Below, piece by piece: positions 16,396 to 25,794 of a DNA stretch of 37,201 nucleotides. The position numbers and the translations under genes were made by a program. This DNA comes from an uncultured Christensenella sp. (lineage in GTDB: Bacteria; Bacillota; Clostridia; Christensenellales; Borkfalkiaceae): contig CAJUGI010000009.1 in the NCBI GenBank assembly GCA_910586065.1, positions 1 to 37,201 of the forward strand, read 5' to 3'. Below the pieces are notes generated by a model. The model did no database searches. It was given only the letters and a program-made list of their open reading frames with translations, and was not told the DNA's origin. Positions within the stretch are counted from its first letter, which is position 1. Each line of letters opens with the position of its first letter.

Positions 16396-17519
16396 AGCTT
16401 ACCACGGCAGGAGAATCCCACGGCAAGGCTTTAACGGGAATAATCGAAGGGCTTCCTTCCAACCTTAAGTTGAATACCGAAGAAATAAATAATCTTTTAG
16501 CGCTTCGCCAAAGCGGTTACGGCAGGGGCGCGCGGCAAAAAATCGAACGCGACCGTATTGAAATTTTAAGCGGAATGAGAAACGGTTTTACGCTCGGCAG
16601 TCCGCTCGCATTTTTGATAATCAATAAGGATTACGAAAACTGGCGCGAATATATGTCGCCTGAAAATTGCGATACGTCTAAACGTGTTTTAACGCGCGTC
16701 CGTCCGGGGCACGCCGATTTAACGGGCATAATAAAATACGACCAATCCGACGCCCGCAACGTTTTGGAGCGCGCCAGCGCAAGGGAAACGGCTGTCCGTG
16801 TTGCCGCCGGGAGTGTGTTTATTCAGTATCTGCGTAATTTCGGCGTAGAAATTTCAGGCTATGTCAAAAACGTTTGCGGAATTGCAGATGAAAGCGTTTA
16901 CACTTTTAAAGAAATCGGAAAGGCAAAACAAGAACCTCTTTTTATGTTGAACAGTGAAAAGCAGGAAGAGGCTATGCGTCTTTTGGACAAGTTTAAGGAA
17001 GAGGGCGACACCGCGGGCGGCGTTATAGAAATAAGAGTTAACGGCTTAAAATCCGGTTTCGGCAGTTGTATGCAATATTCAACTAAGTTGGACGCAATTC
17101 TATGCGCGGCGGCAATGAGCGTTCAGGCAATAAAGGGCGTGGAAATCGGGCTTGGTTTCAAGGCGGCTAACCTTGCCGGCAGTAAAGTCCACGACGAAAT
17201 TTTTTATAAGGATAACCGTTTTTGCCGCGAAACCAACAATGCCGGCGGAATTGAGGGCGGAATGTCAAACGGTGAAGAAATAGTCCTCCGTGCGGCTATG
17301 AAACCCATACCTACGTTGATGAAAGGTTTAAAAACCGTTGATTACTTAACCAAAAAGCCTGCAACCGCGGCAGGAGAAAGAAGCGACGTTGCAGCGGTCT
17401 GCGCCGCGGAAATCGTTTTGGAAAGCGCTGTTGCTTGCGCGCTTGCGGAAATTGTTTCTGCACGTCTCGGCGGCGACAATATGCGTGAACAACTCGAAAG
17501 ATATAAAAATTTAAGGTAA
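16392..17519 (+). CDS. aroC: Chorismate synthase
   Basis: A 375-residue enzyme that makes chorismate from 5-enolpyruvylshikimate-3-phosphate using reduced FMN, the last shikimate step. The family start TTAGESHGKALTGIIEGLPSN is intact, as are the GRGARQKIERDRIEILSG block, RPGHADLTGIIKYDQSDARN and the RASARETAVRVAAG signature. The length matches the family. The ATG overlaps the stop of the MBL-fold gene and aroB follows after four bases. This enzyme needs the product of AroA, which is not encoded in the window. Confidence 0.97.
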   Translation: MKLTTAGESHGKALTGIIEGLPSNLKLNTEEINNLLALRQSGYGRGARQKIERDRIEILSGMRNGFTLGSPLAFLIINKDYENWREYMSPENCDTSKRVLTRVRPGHADLTGIIKYDQSDARNVLERASARETAVRVAAGSVFIQYLRNFGVEISGYVKNVCGIADESVYTFKEIGKAKQEPLFMLNSEKQEEAMRLLDKFKEEGDTAGGVIEIRVNGLKSGFGSCMQYSTKLDAILCAAAMSVQAIKGVEIGLGFKAANLAGSKVHDEIFYKDNRFCRETNNAGGIEGGMSNGEEIVLRAAMKPIPTLMKGLKTVDYLTKKPATAAGERSDVAAVCAAEIVLESAVACALAEIVSARLGGDNMREQLERYKNLR

Positions 17520-17523
17520 TAAT

Positions 17524-18585
17524 ATGACGGATATCGTAACCCGTGCGGCTTCGGCTGAAAGCATAATACATTGCGGTGCAGGCTCGTTTGAATTGCACGC
17601 GCCAAAATGGAAGGGTAAGCAAATTTATATCGTAACCGATTCCAACGTGTTTGCAATTTACCGCCATCTTTTATGGAACACGTTCGGTAACGACTTTTCT
17701 CTTACCGTTCTTCCTGCGGGCGAACACAGTAAAAACCCCAAAAATCTTATTGCGATTTTAAAAGATATGCTGTCATGCGGAATGAAACGAGGATGTGTGG
17801 TAATCGCGTTCGGCGGCGGAGTAGTGGGCGATATAGCGGGGCTTGCGGCCTCTTTATATATGCGCGGTTGCCGCATAGTCCAAATTCCGACAACTCTTCT
17901 TTCGCAGGTGGATAGCTCGGTCGGAGGCAAAACCGCCGTAGATATCGACGGCGTAAAAAACGCAATCGGCAGTTTTTACCAGCCTGAAGAGGTAATCGTT
18001 GACCCCCGCTTTTTACAAACACTGACGGATAAAGAAATAAGGTGCGGTCTCGGTGAAATAATAAAGTACGGTGCGCTCGATAAAGATATTTATAACAAAA
18101 TATTAAATAACCGCGGCAATTTAAAGGACGAAAAGTTTCTCGGTGATATTACCGCAGACTGCATACGCTATAAGGCAAAGGTAGTCGAAGAGGACGAACG
18201 CGACGAAAAAGGTATTAGAAAAGCTCTTAATTTAGGTCACACAACCGGGCATGCGTTCGAACTCTATTACCGCAAAAAGTCCCACGGCGAATTCGTGCTC
18301 ATAGGAATGTATTACGAGATGTATATTGCTCGTAAATACGGCATATGCGGGGGGCAATACGCCGATAATATTGAAAAATTAATTAAAACCGTATTAAAAA
18401 TACCGGCGTACGAAGACGTTGAAAAAGCCGCGGAATTCGCCGCTTACGACAAAAAGAACGATGGAGCAAAAATAACTTTAATCGTTCCCAAAGCGGAGGG
18501 GGAGAGCGCGGAAATGAAACTGTTGCCCCGCGAATATGCCGCACTTTTGGCGGAATGCCGAAATAGTTTAAAGGAGATAAAATGA
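17524..18585 (+). CDS. aroB: 3-dehydroquinate synthase
   Basis: A 353-residue NAD- and metal-dependent enzyme that cyclises DAHP to 3-dehydroquinate, the second shikimate step. The NAD/phosphate block AFGGGVVGDIAGLAASLYMRG, the PTTLLSQVDSSVGGKTAVD substrate site and LNLGHTTGHAFE with metal-binding histidines are all present. The length is normal. It sits four bases after aroC and overlaps aroE by four bases (ATGA). Confidence 0.97.
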   Translation: MTDIVTRAASAESIIHCGAGSFELHAPKWKGKQIYIVTDSNVFAIYRHLLWNTFGNDFSLTVLPAGEHSKNPKNLIAILKDMLSCGMKRGCVVIAFGGGVVGDIAGLAASLYMRGCRIVQIPTTLLSQVDSSVGGKTAVDIDGVKNAIGSFYQPEEVIVDPRFLQTLTDKEIRCGLGEIIKYGALDKDIYNKILNNRGNLKDEKFLGDITADCIRYKAKVVEEDERDEKGIRKALNLGHTTGHAFELYYRKKSHGEFVLIGMYYEMYIARKYGICGGQYADNIEKLIKTVLKIPAYEDVEKAAEFAAYDKKNDGAKITLIVPKAEGESAEMKLLPREYAALLAECRNSLKEIK

Positions 18586-19388
18586 AGATATTGAATCTTG
18601 CGTTGATAGGCAAAGACGTTTCAATGTCTCACAGTCCCGAAATTCATGCGTTTATCGCTGAAAAACTCGGTTACGCAATTAATTATCAAAAACTTTCCGT
18701 TCCCGAAGATAAGTTCGAAGAGCAAATCGGCGGAATAATAAATAAGTACGACGGATTTAACGTAACTATCCCGTACAAACTTTCAATAATGCCGCATCTT
18801 CAAAAAATATCGGGATACGCTTCTGAATTCGGTGCCGTCAACACGGTAAAAACTTCAACACGCACCGGTTACAATACCGACGGTCTCGGATTTAAGCTTA
18901 TGCTTAAAAGCAACGGCGTTGACGTTGAAGGCAAAGAAGTTCTCGTTCTCGGCGCCGGAGGCGCGGGCAGAAGTGTTGCAAAAACTCTTTCTGACGGCGG
19001 AGCGAAAGTGTTTTTATATAACCGCAGTTTTGAAAAGGCGGCTTCGGTCGCAAAAGAATTCGGCGGAGTAACCGCGTTAAAAACGCTTGAAAATCAACCT
19101 TACTTTGCAATAATAAACGCAACCGGCGTCGGTATGCACGACACGGTGGGTAAATCACCTGTCGGTGACGGGCTTATTGAATTATGCGAAGTAGCGGTGG
19201 ATTTGATTTATAATCCTGCAAAAACCGAATTTTTGCGTATAGCCGAAAGTTTAAACAAAAAAATTGTAAACGGATTCGGAATGCTGTTCTATCAGGCGTA
19301 TTATTCGGCGTGTATATTCGCCGGAATTACACCCGATGAAAAGTCGGCAAAAGCCTTATTCCGAGAATTTTTAAAGGAGACTAAATGA
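18582..19388 (+). CDS. aroE: Shikimate dehydrogenase
   Basis: A 268-residue NADPH-dependent enzyme that reduces 3-dehydroshikimate to shikimate. The substrate site SMSHSPEIH, the catalytic lysine in GFNVTIPYK, the catalytic aspartate in NTDGLG, the nucleotide-binding GAGGAGRSV and a C-terminal GFGMLFYQA are all as expected. It overlaps aroB upstream and aroQ downstream by four bases each. Confidence 0.96.
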   Translation: MKILNLALIGKDVSMSHSPEIHAFIAEKLGYAINYQKLSVPEDKFEEQIGGIINKYDGFNVTIPYKLSIMPHLQKISGYASEFGAVNTVKTSTRTGYNTDGLGFKLMLKSNGVDVEGKEVLVLGAGGAGRSVAKTLSDGGAKVFLYNRSFEKAASVAKEFGGVTALKTLENQPYFAIINATGVGMHDTVGKSPVGDGLIELCEVAVDLIYNPAKTEFLRIAESLNKKIVNGFGMLFYQAYYSACIFAGITPDEKSAKALFREFLKETK

Positions 19389-19801
19389 AATTTCTCTTCA
19401 TAAACGGCGTAAACCTGAATTTAACAGGAAAACGCGAAACCGACGTTTACGGCGCGCAATCGCTTGATTTGATAAACGCCGGAATCAAAGCCCACTTCAA
19501 AAACGATAAATGCGATTTTTATCAGAGCAATATAGAGGGCGAAATCTGCACTGCAATCCAGTTGGCGGAAGGCAAGTACGACGGAATTATTCTTAATGCC
19601 GGCGCCTACACTCATTACAGCTATGCAATCCGCGACGCAATCGCCGCAATAACGGTACCTGTCGTCGAAGTTCATATGTCCAATGTGCACATGCGCGAGG
19701 AGTTCCGCCGCAAGTCGGTTATTTCCGAAGTCTGCCGCGGAGTAATTTGCGGTTTCGGCAAAAACAGCTACATTCTCGCAGGCGAGAGTTTTAAGTTATG
19801 A
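19385..19801 (+). CDS. aroQ: Type II 3-dehydroquinate dehydratase
   Basis: A 138-residue enzyme of the dodecameric type II class that dehydrates 3-dehydroquinate. It has the family start GVNLNLTGKRETDVYG (with the catalytic tyrosine in VYG), NAGAYTHYSYAIRDA and the histidine-containing EVHMSNVHMREEFRRKSVIS block. The usual GPNLN is GVNLN, a mild variant. It is coupled to aroE and aroK by four-base overlaps. Confidence 0.95.
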   Translation: MKFLFINGVNLNLTGKRETDVYGAQSLDLINAGIKAHFKNDKCDFYQSNIEGEICTAIQLAEGKYDGIILNAGAYTHYSYAIRDAIAAITVPVVEVHMSNVHMREEFRRKSVISEVCRGVICGFGKNSYILAGESFKL

Positions 19802-20292
19802 ACATAGTGCTTGTCGGTATGCCGGGAAGCGGTAAATCGACCGTGTCTTACAGACTTTCCAAAATATTAAACAGAAAAGTAATCGATACCGACTGTGAAA
19901 TCGTTAAAAAATACGGTGAAATAAACAAAATATTTTCAGAATGCGGCGAAGAGAAGTTCCGCGATATCGAAACCGAAATCATTAAAGAGTGCTCGGCTTT
20001 GAACGGCGTCATAATATCCACCGGCGGCGGCAGTATTCTGCGTGAAGAAAACGTAAAATCGTTAAAGTTAAACGGAAAAATAATTTATCTTTACGCCACG
20101 CCAGAAACTCTTTTAAAACGTATCGAAGACAATACGGATAGACCGCTTTTAAAAAACGGCGCCAAAGAAAAACTGACGCCGCTCTTTGTTTGCCGCGCTC
20201 CTATTTACGAAAAAGCGGCTGACTTTAAAATAATTACCGACGGTTTGACTCCCGAACAAATATGCAAAAAAATAACGGAGCTTGAATTATGA
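19798..20292 (+). CDS. aroK: Shikimate kinase
   Basis: A 164-residue P-loop kinase that phosphorylates shikimate. Walker A is GMPGSGKST (about 7-15); DTD in VIDTDCEIV and the shikimate-binding RDIETE and STGGGS motifs are intact, with the lid region DRPLLK. It overlaps aroQ and the following dehydrogenase gene by four bases. Confidence 0.95.
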   Translation: MNIVLVGMPGSGKSTVSYRLSKILNRKVIDTDCEIVKKYGEINKIFSECGEEKFRDIETEIIKECSALNGVIISTGGGSILREENVKSLKLNGKIIYLYATPETLLKRIEDNTDRPLLKNGAKEKLTPLFVCRAPIYEKAADFKIITDGLTPEQICKKITELEL

Positions 20293-21014
20293 AAACTGCG
20301 CTTATTACTGGCGGCACAAGGGGAATAGGCAAAGCTATTGCGCTTGCGTTTTTGCAACGCGGTTACGAGGTCGTCCTGAATTATAGCACAAATGAAAAAG
20401 CCGCGCTCGCCACGCAGGAAGAATTCAATATTCAGGGGTATTGCCCTGTTCTTCTCCGCGGCGACGTATCCGACGAACTGCAGGTATGCAATATGTTCAA
20501 GGAGTTCTTTTCAATATACGATAAACTTGACGTTCTTGTAAATAATGCCGGAGTATCGAAAATAAAAGTAATTCAGGACACAAGCATTCATGACTGGAAC
20601 AGAATTTTCGATGTAAACGTAAAGGGCACGTTTCTCTGCTGTCGCGAAGCCGCCGATAAAATGATTTTTGCGGGCGGCGGTTCCATAATAAATATTTCTT
20701 CCATATGGGGAGAAGTAGGCGCCAGTTGCGAAGTCGCTTATTCAGCGTCGAAGGGTGCTGTAATCGCCTTTACCAAAGCGCTTGCAAAGGAGCTCGCGCC
20801 GTCCAACGTGCGCGTAAATTGCGTGTCTCCTGGTGTAATTGATACCGGTATGAACGCCCATTTAACCCGAGACGAAATGGAAGAGCTCATTTCAACGGTG
20901 CCTATGGGCAGAATAGGCGCTCCCGAAGAGGTTGCCGAAGCTTGTCTTGCGCTTGCCGACTGCCGTTATATTACGGGAGAAGTGCTGTCTGTAGGCGGCG
21001 GTTTCGGAAAGTAA
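20289..21014 (+). CDS. Short-chain dehydrogenase/reductase, FabG-like
   Basis: A 241-residue classical SDR with the nucleotide motif TGGTRGIG (about 7-14), NNAG (about 86-89), a catalytic Ser in INISSIWG, YSASK with the catalytic Tyr and Lys, and a PGVIDTGM block. FabG and the related YmfI type are the closest matches I can name. The substrate is unclear: fatty-acid genes are absent and it is the last gene of the aro run, overlapping aroK by four bases, so a role in aromatic or quinate-like metabolism is possible but unproven. Confidence 0.9.
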   Translation: MKTALITGGTRGIGKAIALAFLQRGYEVVLNYSTNEKAALATQEEFNIQGYCPVLLRGDVSDELQVCNMFKEFFSIYDKLDVLVNNAGVSKIKVIQDTSIHDWNRIFDVNVKGTFLCCREAADKMIFAGGGSIINISSIWGEVGASCEVAYSASKGAVIAFTKALAKELAPSNVRVNCVSPGVIDTGMNAHLTRDEMEELISTVPMGRIGAPEEVAEACLALADCRYITGEVLSVGGGFGK

Positions 21015-21252
21015 AAGACATATATAAGTTTCACTCAGCTTTAGTCGTGTACGTTTTGTACGTTCTTTGCGGTCGTCCGCTTTCACAGTCTGGTTGCTCT
21101 GCGCTTTTTAATTAATTCGCCAAATTCGTTTTTATTTTTTTTAGGTGTAACCGTTTACGTGGCGCATTTTGCTTTAAAAAAACAAATAAAAAAATATTTC
21201 GTAAAAAAAAGTAATTTTAAAAAAATATTCGTATTATTATAGCGGAGGAAAA
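21015..21252. other. AT-rich intergenic region between the aro run and dgt
   Basis: This stretch of 238 bases holds no gene. A weak hairpin (GCGG-TCGT-CCGC, 21069-21080) and a T-run after GCGC near 21101-21107 may end the aro transcript, but I see no strong terminator. From 21175 it is almost pure A/T, with an imperfect direct repeat AAAAAAATATTTCGTA/AAAAAAATATTCGTAT (about 21187-21202 and 21219-21234). A possible -10 TATTAT lies at 21232-21237 without a good -35. The repeats may act as an A-tract promoter enhancer for dgt. Confidence 0.4.
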
Positions 21253-22269
21253 ATGCAATCTCTCAAGGAAAGAACTTATGCAATCGAAGAAGCTTTTTTG
21301 TCTCCGTTTGCCTGCAAGTCAAAGGACAAGCATAAAAGAGATTATGCGGAACAGCCGTGCGATATGCGTACGGAATTTCAGCGCGACAGAGACCGTATAA
21401 TTTATTGTAAGGCTTTCCGCCGTTTAAAAAATAAAACTCAGGTCTTTTTTTCTCCGGAAGGCGACCATTACGTCACCCGCCTTACGCACACGCTTGACGT
21501 AGCTCAGATTGCGCGTTCGATTGCGCGTGCATTGTCGTTGAACGAAGATTTAACCGAAGCTATCGCGCTCGGTCACGATTTGGGGCATACTCCGTTCGGG
21601 CACAGCGGCGAGAGAATTTTAAACAAACTTAATCCGTCGGGATTCCGCCACAACGAACAGTCCGTACGCGTTGTTGAAGTTCTCGAAAAAGACGGAAAAG
21701 GTTTAAACCTTACATATGAGGTGCGTGACGGAATTTTAAACCATAAAAAGAGCGGAACCCCGTCTACGTTAGAGGGTAAATGTGTATCCGTAGCGGATAG
21801 AATAGCTTACATAAATCACGATTTGGATGACGCTGTCCGTGCGGGAATTTTAAAATACTCAGACGTTCCAAAAGGAATCAGGGATATCCTCGGCAACAGC
21901 TCGCGCGAAAGGATTAATACCGCAATATCCTCCGTTTACCGCCATTCTGCGGGTAAAAACTGCGTCGAAATGGAAGAAGAAGTCGAAAGGGCCGGCGAGC
22001 AACTCCGCTCGTTTATGTTCGAACACGTTTATTTAACCGAAGCTTCACGCAAAGAAGAGGAAAAGGCGGAAAGAATGTTGACCGCCATGTATGGTTACTT
22101 TATCAATACACCCGACGCTTTGCCGCTTACATTTAAAAACATGATTGAAAAATACGGCAGGGAGCGCGTTGTTTCCGACTATATATCGTCTATGACGGAC
22201 AGATACGCCGTTTATACTTTCAATAAATTATTCATTCCCAGTGGTTGGACTTTCATCGACGAAAAGTAA
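21253..22269 (+). CDS. dgt: dGTP triphosphohydrolase-like HD protein
   Basis: A 338-residue metal-dependent HD-domain phosphohydrolase of the dGTPase-like family, which cleaves dNTPs to deoxynucleosides and triphosphate. The HD signature is complete: RLTHTLDVAQIARSIARAL, then GHDLGHTPFGHSGERIL, then the later DRIAYINHDLDDA containing the distal aspartate. GGAGG lies just before the ATG. It heads the dnaG-rpoD operon, a frequent clostridial arrangement that links dNTP pools with primer synthesis; its exact substrate is not determined by sequence. Confidence 0.93.
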   Translation: MQSLKERTYAIEEAFLSPFACKSKDKHKRDYAEQPCDMRTEFQRDRDRIIYCKAFRRLKNKTQVFFSPEGDHYVTRLTHTLDVAQIARSIARALSLNEDLTEAIALGHDLGHTPFGHSGERILNKLNPSGFRHNEQSVRVVEVLEKDGKGLNLTYEVRDGILNHKKSGTPSTLEGKCVSVADRIAYINHDLDDAVRAGILKYSDVPKGIRDILGNSSRERINTAISSVYRHSAGKNCVEMEEEVERAGEQLRSFMFEHVYLTEASRKEEEKAERMLTAMYGYFINTPDALPLTFKNMIEKYGRERVVSDYISSMTDRYAVYTFNKLFIPSGWTFIDEK

Positions 22270-22291
22270 AACTGATTAGTACGGTTATAAA

Positions 22292-24085
22292 ATGGCAACA
22301 CCCTTACAGGAGTTTTTAATAACTCTCAAAGAAAAGACGAATATCGTTGATATCGCGGGAGGATATCTTTCGCTTGAACGGCGCGGACAGAATTATTGGG
22401 CGTGCTGCCCTTTCCACCACGAAAAAACCCCGTCTTTTGCCATAAACGGCGCCGACCAGTTTTACCATTGTTTCGGTTGCGGCGAATCTGGCGACGTTAT
22501 AAAATTCGTGTGCGCAATGGAAAATATCGAGTTTATCGACGGCGTAAAGCTTCTTGCAGAACGCGCAAATCTCACTATGCCGGATACCGGTTTCGATACG
22601 GGTAAAACCGTTGAAGCAAAGCGCAAGCGCGACGAAATTTTAAAAATATTAAACGATTCCGCGCACTTTTACTTAAATAACTTAAACTCAGGAAAAGCGC
22701 AAGAGCATATAGAATACATATTAAAGCGCGGAATTTCTTCCGCCACGGTTCGCAATTTCGGTATAGGCGCAAGCCTCAACTTCTTTGATTTACCAAAGTT
22801 TCTGCTTTCTAAAGGTTACGAACGCCGTGATATAGTTGACAGCGGTGCGGTAAACGACGTGGACGGCAGATTAACCGACGCACAGGGAGGCAGATTGATT
22901 ATTCCTATAATCAGCGCAATGGGCGAAGTAATCGGTTTCGGCGGCAGGGCATTAAAAAAGGTTGATTTCGGCAAATATAAAAACACAAAGGATACCGAAG
23001 TTTTCAACAAAAGGAAAACTCTTTACAATTTAAATCTTTTAAAAAAGCTCAGAAAAACCCAAACTATAAGTAGCGTTATCGTCGTCGAGGGCTATATGGA
23101 TACAATATCGCTCTATCAGGCGGGGTTTAAAAACGTTGTGGCTTCAATGGGTACTTCGCTCACGCAGGAACAGGCGCGTCTTATAAAGCGGTATTCCGAA
23201 AACGTTTATATCAGTTACGACGGCGACGGCGCAGGGCAAAAGGCAAACTTGCGCGGGCTTGAAATTTTAAAAGACAACGGACTTAATGTAAAAGTTGTGC
23301 CACTACCTGAAGGGCTCGACCCCGACGACGTAATAAAGCAATTCGGCGCGGAAGGATATCAGAAGTGTCTTGATAAAGCCTTGCCGTTAATAGAATATAA
23401 ATTATTGTCCGCAAAACGGCAGTATGATTTATCCGTAACAGACGACAAACTCAAGTATGTTTCCGAGGCTATGAATATCATAAGAACAGCCGACAGCGCA
23501 GCAGGACAGGAAGAACTTTTAAAAAAGCTCCGCGAGGAAACGGGTATAACCTACGAATCTTTAAAACGCGATTTAAATTCTTCAGCCGCGTCAAATCCGC
23601 CAAAGCCTGCCGAAGAACCGGCTCGCAAGCGCAGTGATAAGTCGCCGGTTACCTTGCGTGCGTCACGGTTTGTAACAGCAGCTTTTTTATTCGGCGCGAA
23701 ATTTGCCGAAGATAAGGATATATCGAAAATTCCCGTCTTTAACGGCGTACACCTGATAATAGCAAAATATATCCGTTCTAAAAAACTTATGGAAGAGCGG
23801 GTGCGACCATCCGAACTCTTTGAATTTTTCGACGAAAAGACAGAAGAATACGAAGAGCTCGTCAAAATTTTAGATTATTCCGACGGTGAAAAATTGAACG
23901 GCGAGGTCGCCGAAAAATACTTTTACGACTGTATTAAAACGTTAAAGCTTTACGACACCGATTTAAAAATCAACGAAATTAACAAAACGTTGCAGTCTGA
24001 AACAAACCAGGAAAAGCGGCAAGCTCTTGCAAGCGAACTGCAAAGCCTGATTATCCTAAAGAAAAATATCAAAAGCGGAGAGTGA
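22292..24085 (+). CDS. dnaG: DNA primase
   Basis: A 597-residue primase making RNA primers at the replication fork. The CHC2 zinc motif is present (C39, H42, C60, C63 in CCPFH...HCFGC), followed by the N-terminal catalytic subdomain, the TOPRIM acid motif VVEGYMD and DGDGAGQ, and a C-terminal helicase-interacting region after a proline/lysine-rich linker at about 427-450. The length is normal for Bacillota. The stop falls next to the rpoD ribosome binding site. Confidence 0.97.
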   Translation: MATPLQEFLITLKEKTNIVDIAGGYLSLERRGQNYWACCPFHHEKTPSFAINGADQFYHCFGCGESGDVIKFVCAMENIEFIDGVKLLAERANLTMPDTGFDTGKTVEAKRKRDEILKILNDSAHFYLNNLNSGKAQEHIEYILKRGISSATVRNFGIGASLNFFDLPKFLLSKGYERRDIVDSGAVNDVDGRLTDAQGGRLIIPIISAMGEVIGFGGRALKKVDFGKYKNTKDTEVFNKRKTLYNLNLLKKLRKTQTISSVIVVEGYMDTISLYQAGFKNVVASMGTSLTQEQARLIKRYSENVYISYDGDGAGQKANLRGLEILKDNGLNVKVVPLPEGLDPDDVIKQFGAEGYQKCLDKALPLIEYKLLSAKRQYDLSVTDDKLKYVSEAMNIIRTADSAAGQEELLKKLREETGITYESLKRDLNSSAASNPPKPAEEPARKRSDKSPVTLRASRFVTAAFLFGAKFAEDKDISKIPVFNGVHLIIAKYIRSKKLMEERVRPSELFEFFDEKTEEYEELVKILDYSDGEKLNGEVAEKYFYDCIKTLKLYDTDLKINEINKTLQSETNQEKRQALASELQSLIILKKNIKSGE

Positions 24086-24087
24086 AT

Positions 24088-25146
24088 ATGAATTTATCCG
24101 ACCAGAAATTAAACGAAATTTTAAAACAGATTATAGAAACCTACGGAACGAAGGGGTCAATCACTACAAACGCCCTGTGCGATATAATGGAAAAGTACGA
24201 AACTACTCCCGCACAGATGGATTACGTATACAAATCAATCGCGGAGGCGGGTATACAGATAATCGACGAAGCCGAGCGTGATAGGGAATTATACGAACAG
24301 GCGCTTTCCGACATAGGTTTGGACGACCCCGTCAAAATGTACTTAAAAGATATTGGAAGAGTTCCCCTTCTTTCCGCCGACGACGAAATCGACCTTGCCC
24401 GCCGAATGCAGGAGGGTGACGAGGAAGCAAAGAAAAAACTTTCCGAAGCCAACTTAAGGCTCGTTGTTTCAATCGCTAAAAGGTACGTCGGCAGAGGTAT
24501 GCTCTTTCTTGACTTGATTCAGGAGGGCAACTTGGGGCTTATGAAAGCCGTTGAAAAGTTCGACTATCAAAAGGGCTTTAAATTTTCAACATATGCAACG
24601 TGGTGGATAAGGCAGGCAATCACACGCGCAATAGCCGACCAGGCGCGAACAATCCGTATTCCCGTGCACATGGTCGAAACAATAAACAAACTCACGCGCG
24701 TTTCAAGAATTTTACTCCAAAAATACGGCAGAGAACCTACCCCCGCTGAAATAGCCAAGGAAATGAACATAAGTGAAGAACGCGTGCGCGAAATCCAGAA
24801 AATCGCACAGGACCCCGTTTCTTTGGAAACGCCGATAGGCGAGGAAGAGGACAGTCACATCGGCGACTTTATCGAAGACGATAAAACCGTCGCGCCTTCC
24901 GACAGCGTCTCTACAACTATGCTTAAAGAAACGTTATTAAACGTTTTAAACAGTTTAACCCCGCGCGAGGAAAAGGTTTTAAGACTTCGTTACGGCGTTG
25001 ACGACGGCAGACCCAGAACGCTGGAAGAAGTCGGCAAAGAATTCAATGTCACCCGCGAAAGAATAAGACAGATAGAAGCAAAGGCTCTGCGCAAATTGCG
25101 TCATCCTTCGCGTTCCAAGCATTTAAAGGACTTTCTCGATACTTAA
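24088..25146 (+). CDS. rpoD: Primary sigma factor RpoD/SigA
   Basis: This 352-residue protein is the housekeeping sigma factor that directs RNA polymerase to the TTGACA/TATAAT promoters seen across the window. Region 1.2 (DPVKMYLKDIG, 80-90), region 2 (NLRLVVSIAKRYVGRGMLFLDLIQ through KFSTYATWWIRQAI, about 122-178), region 3 and region 4.2 (EEVGKEFNVTRERIRQIEAKALRKLR) are all conserved. The start is the ATG at 24088, seven bases after GGAG; a GTG at 24082 has only one base between it and that site. The length is close to B. subtilis SigA. Confidence 0.97.
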   Translation: MNLSDQKLNEILKQIIETYGTKGSITTNALCDIMEKYETTPAQMDYVYKSIAEAGIQIIDEAERDRELYEQALSDIGLDDPVKMYLKDIGRVPLLSADDEIDLARRMQEGDEEAKKKLSEANLRLVVSIAKRYVGRGMLFLDLIQEGNLGLMKAVEKFDYQKGFKFSTYATWWIRQAITRAIADQARTIRIPVHMVETINKLTRVSRILLQKYGREPTPAEIAKEMNISEERVREIQKIAQDPVSLETPIGEEEDSHIGDFIEDDKTVAPSDSVSTTMLKETLLNVLNSLTPREEKVLRLRYGVDDGRPRTLEEVGKEFNVTRERIRQIEAKALRKLRHPSRSKHLKDFLDT

Positions 25147-25794
25147 ATGGACAGAATAAAAAAACTCTGCGCCTATTTGGATAAATGCCAAAGCTTTGCC
25201 GACGTCGGTTGCGACCACGGTTATTGCACGCAGTATATGCTTATAAATAATCTGTGCTGTACGGCGGTTATTTCAGATGTAAGCGCAAAGTGTCTGCAAA
25301 AGGCTGAAAAACTGCTTGCCCCCTATATATCCCGCGGTAAATGTGTTTCCGTTTGCTGTAACGGGCTTGAAAAAATCGATGAAACAACCGAACAGGTTTT
25401 AATTGCCGGAATGGGCGGGGAAGAACTTATTCAAATTCTTTCGTCCGCATATATTCCGCGTTCATTCACGTTTCAGCCGATGAAAAACGTGCAAAAAGTG
25501 CGTGAATATTTAATTTTGAACGGCGCGGAAATAATCGTAGACGAACCGTTTGAAAGCGGCGGAAAGTTTTACTACGTACTAAAAGGCAAAAGAAGCGGTG
25601 CCCCCGCAAATTATTCTAAAGCACAGCTATCATACGGCAAAAACTTAAAGGACGAAGTTACGAAAAAATACATAAGCAGCGAGCTTGCAAAAAAACAACT
25701 CTACCTTTTGCGAAACGTAAGCGAAAGCGAGAGACAAAAAATTCAGACGGAAATAAACTTTATGGAAGGAGTGTTAAGCGGTGAAATTGAATGA
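25147..25794 (+). CDS. trmK: tRNA (adenine-22 N1) methyltransferase TrmK
   Basis: A 215-residue SAM-dependent methyltransferase that makes m1A22 in tRNA of Gram-positive bacteria. The SAM motif FADVGCDHGY (GCDHG at 21-25), the start MDRIKKLCAYLD, AGMGGEEL and the distinctive FQPMKNVQKVREYL fit TrmK. Its ATG follows the rpoD stop with no gap, and it overlaps the next gene by 14 bases, the conserved rpoD-trmK-nif3 order. Confidence 0.93.
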   Translation: MDRIKKLCAYLDKCQSFADVGCDHGYCTQYMLINNLCCTAVISDVSAKCLQKAEKLLAPYISRGKCVSVCCNGLEKIDETTEQVLIAGMGGEELIQILSSAYIPRSFTFQPMKNVQKVREYLILNGAEIIVDEPFESGGKFYYVLKGKRSGAPANYSKAQLSYGKNLKDEVTKKYISSELAKKQLYLLRNVSESERQKIQTEINFMEGVLSGEIE

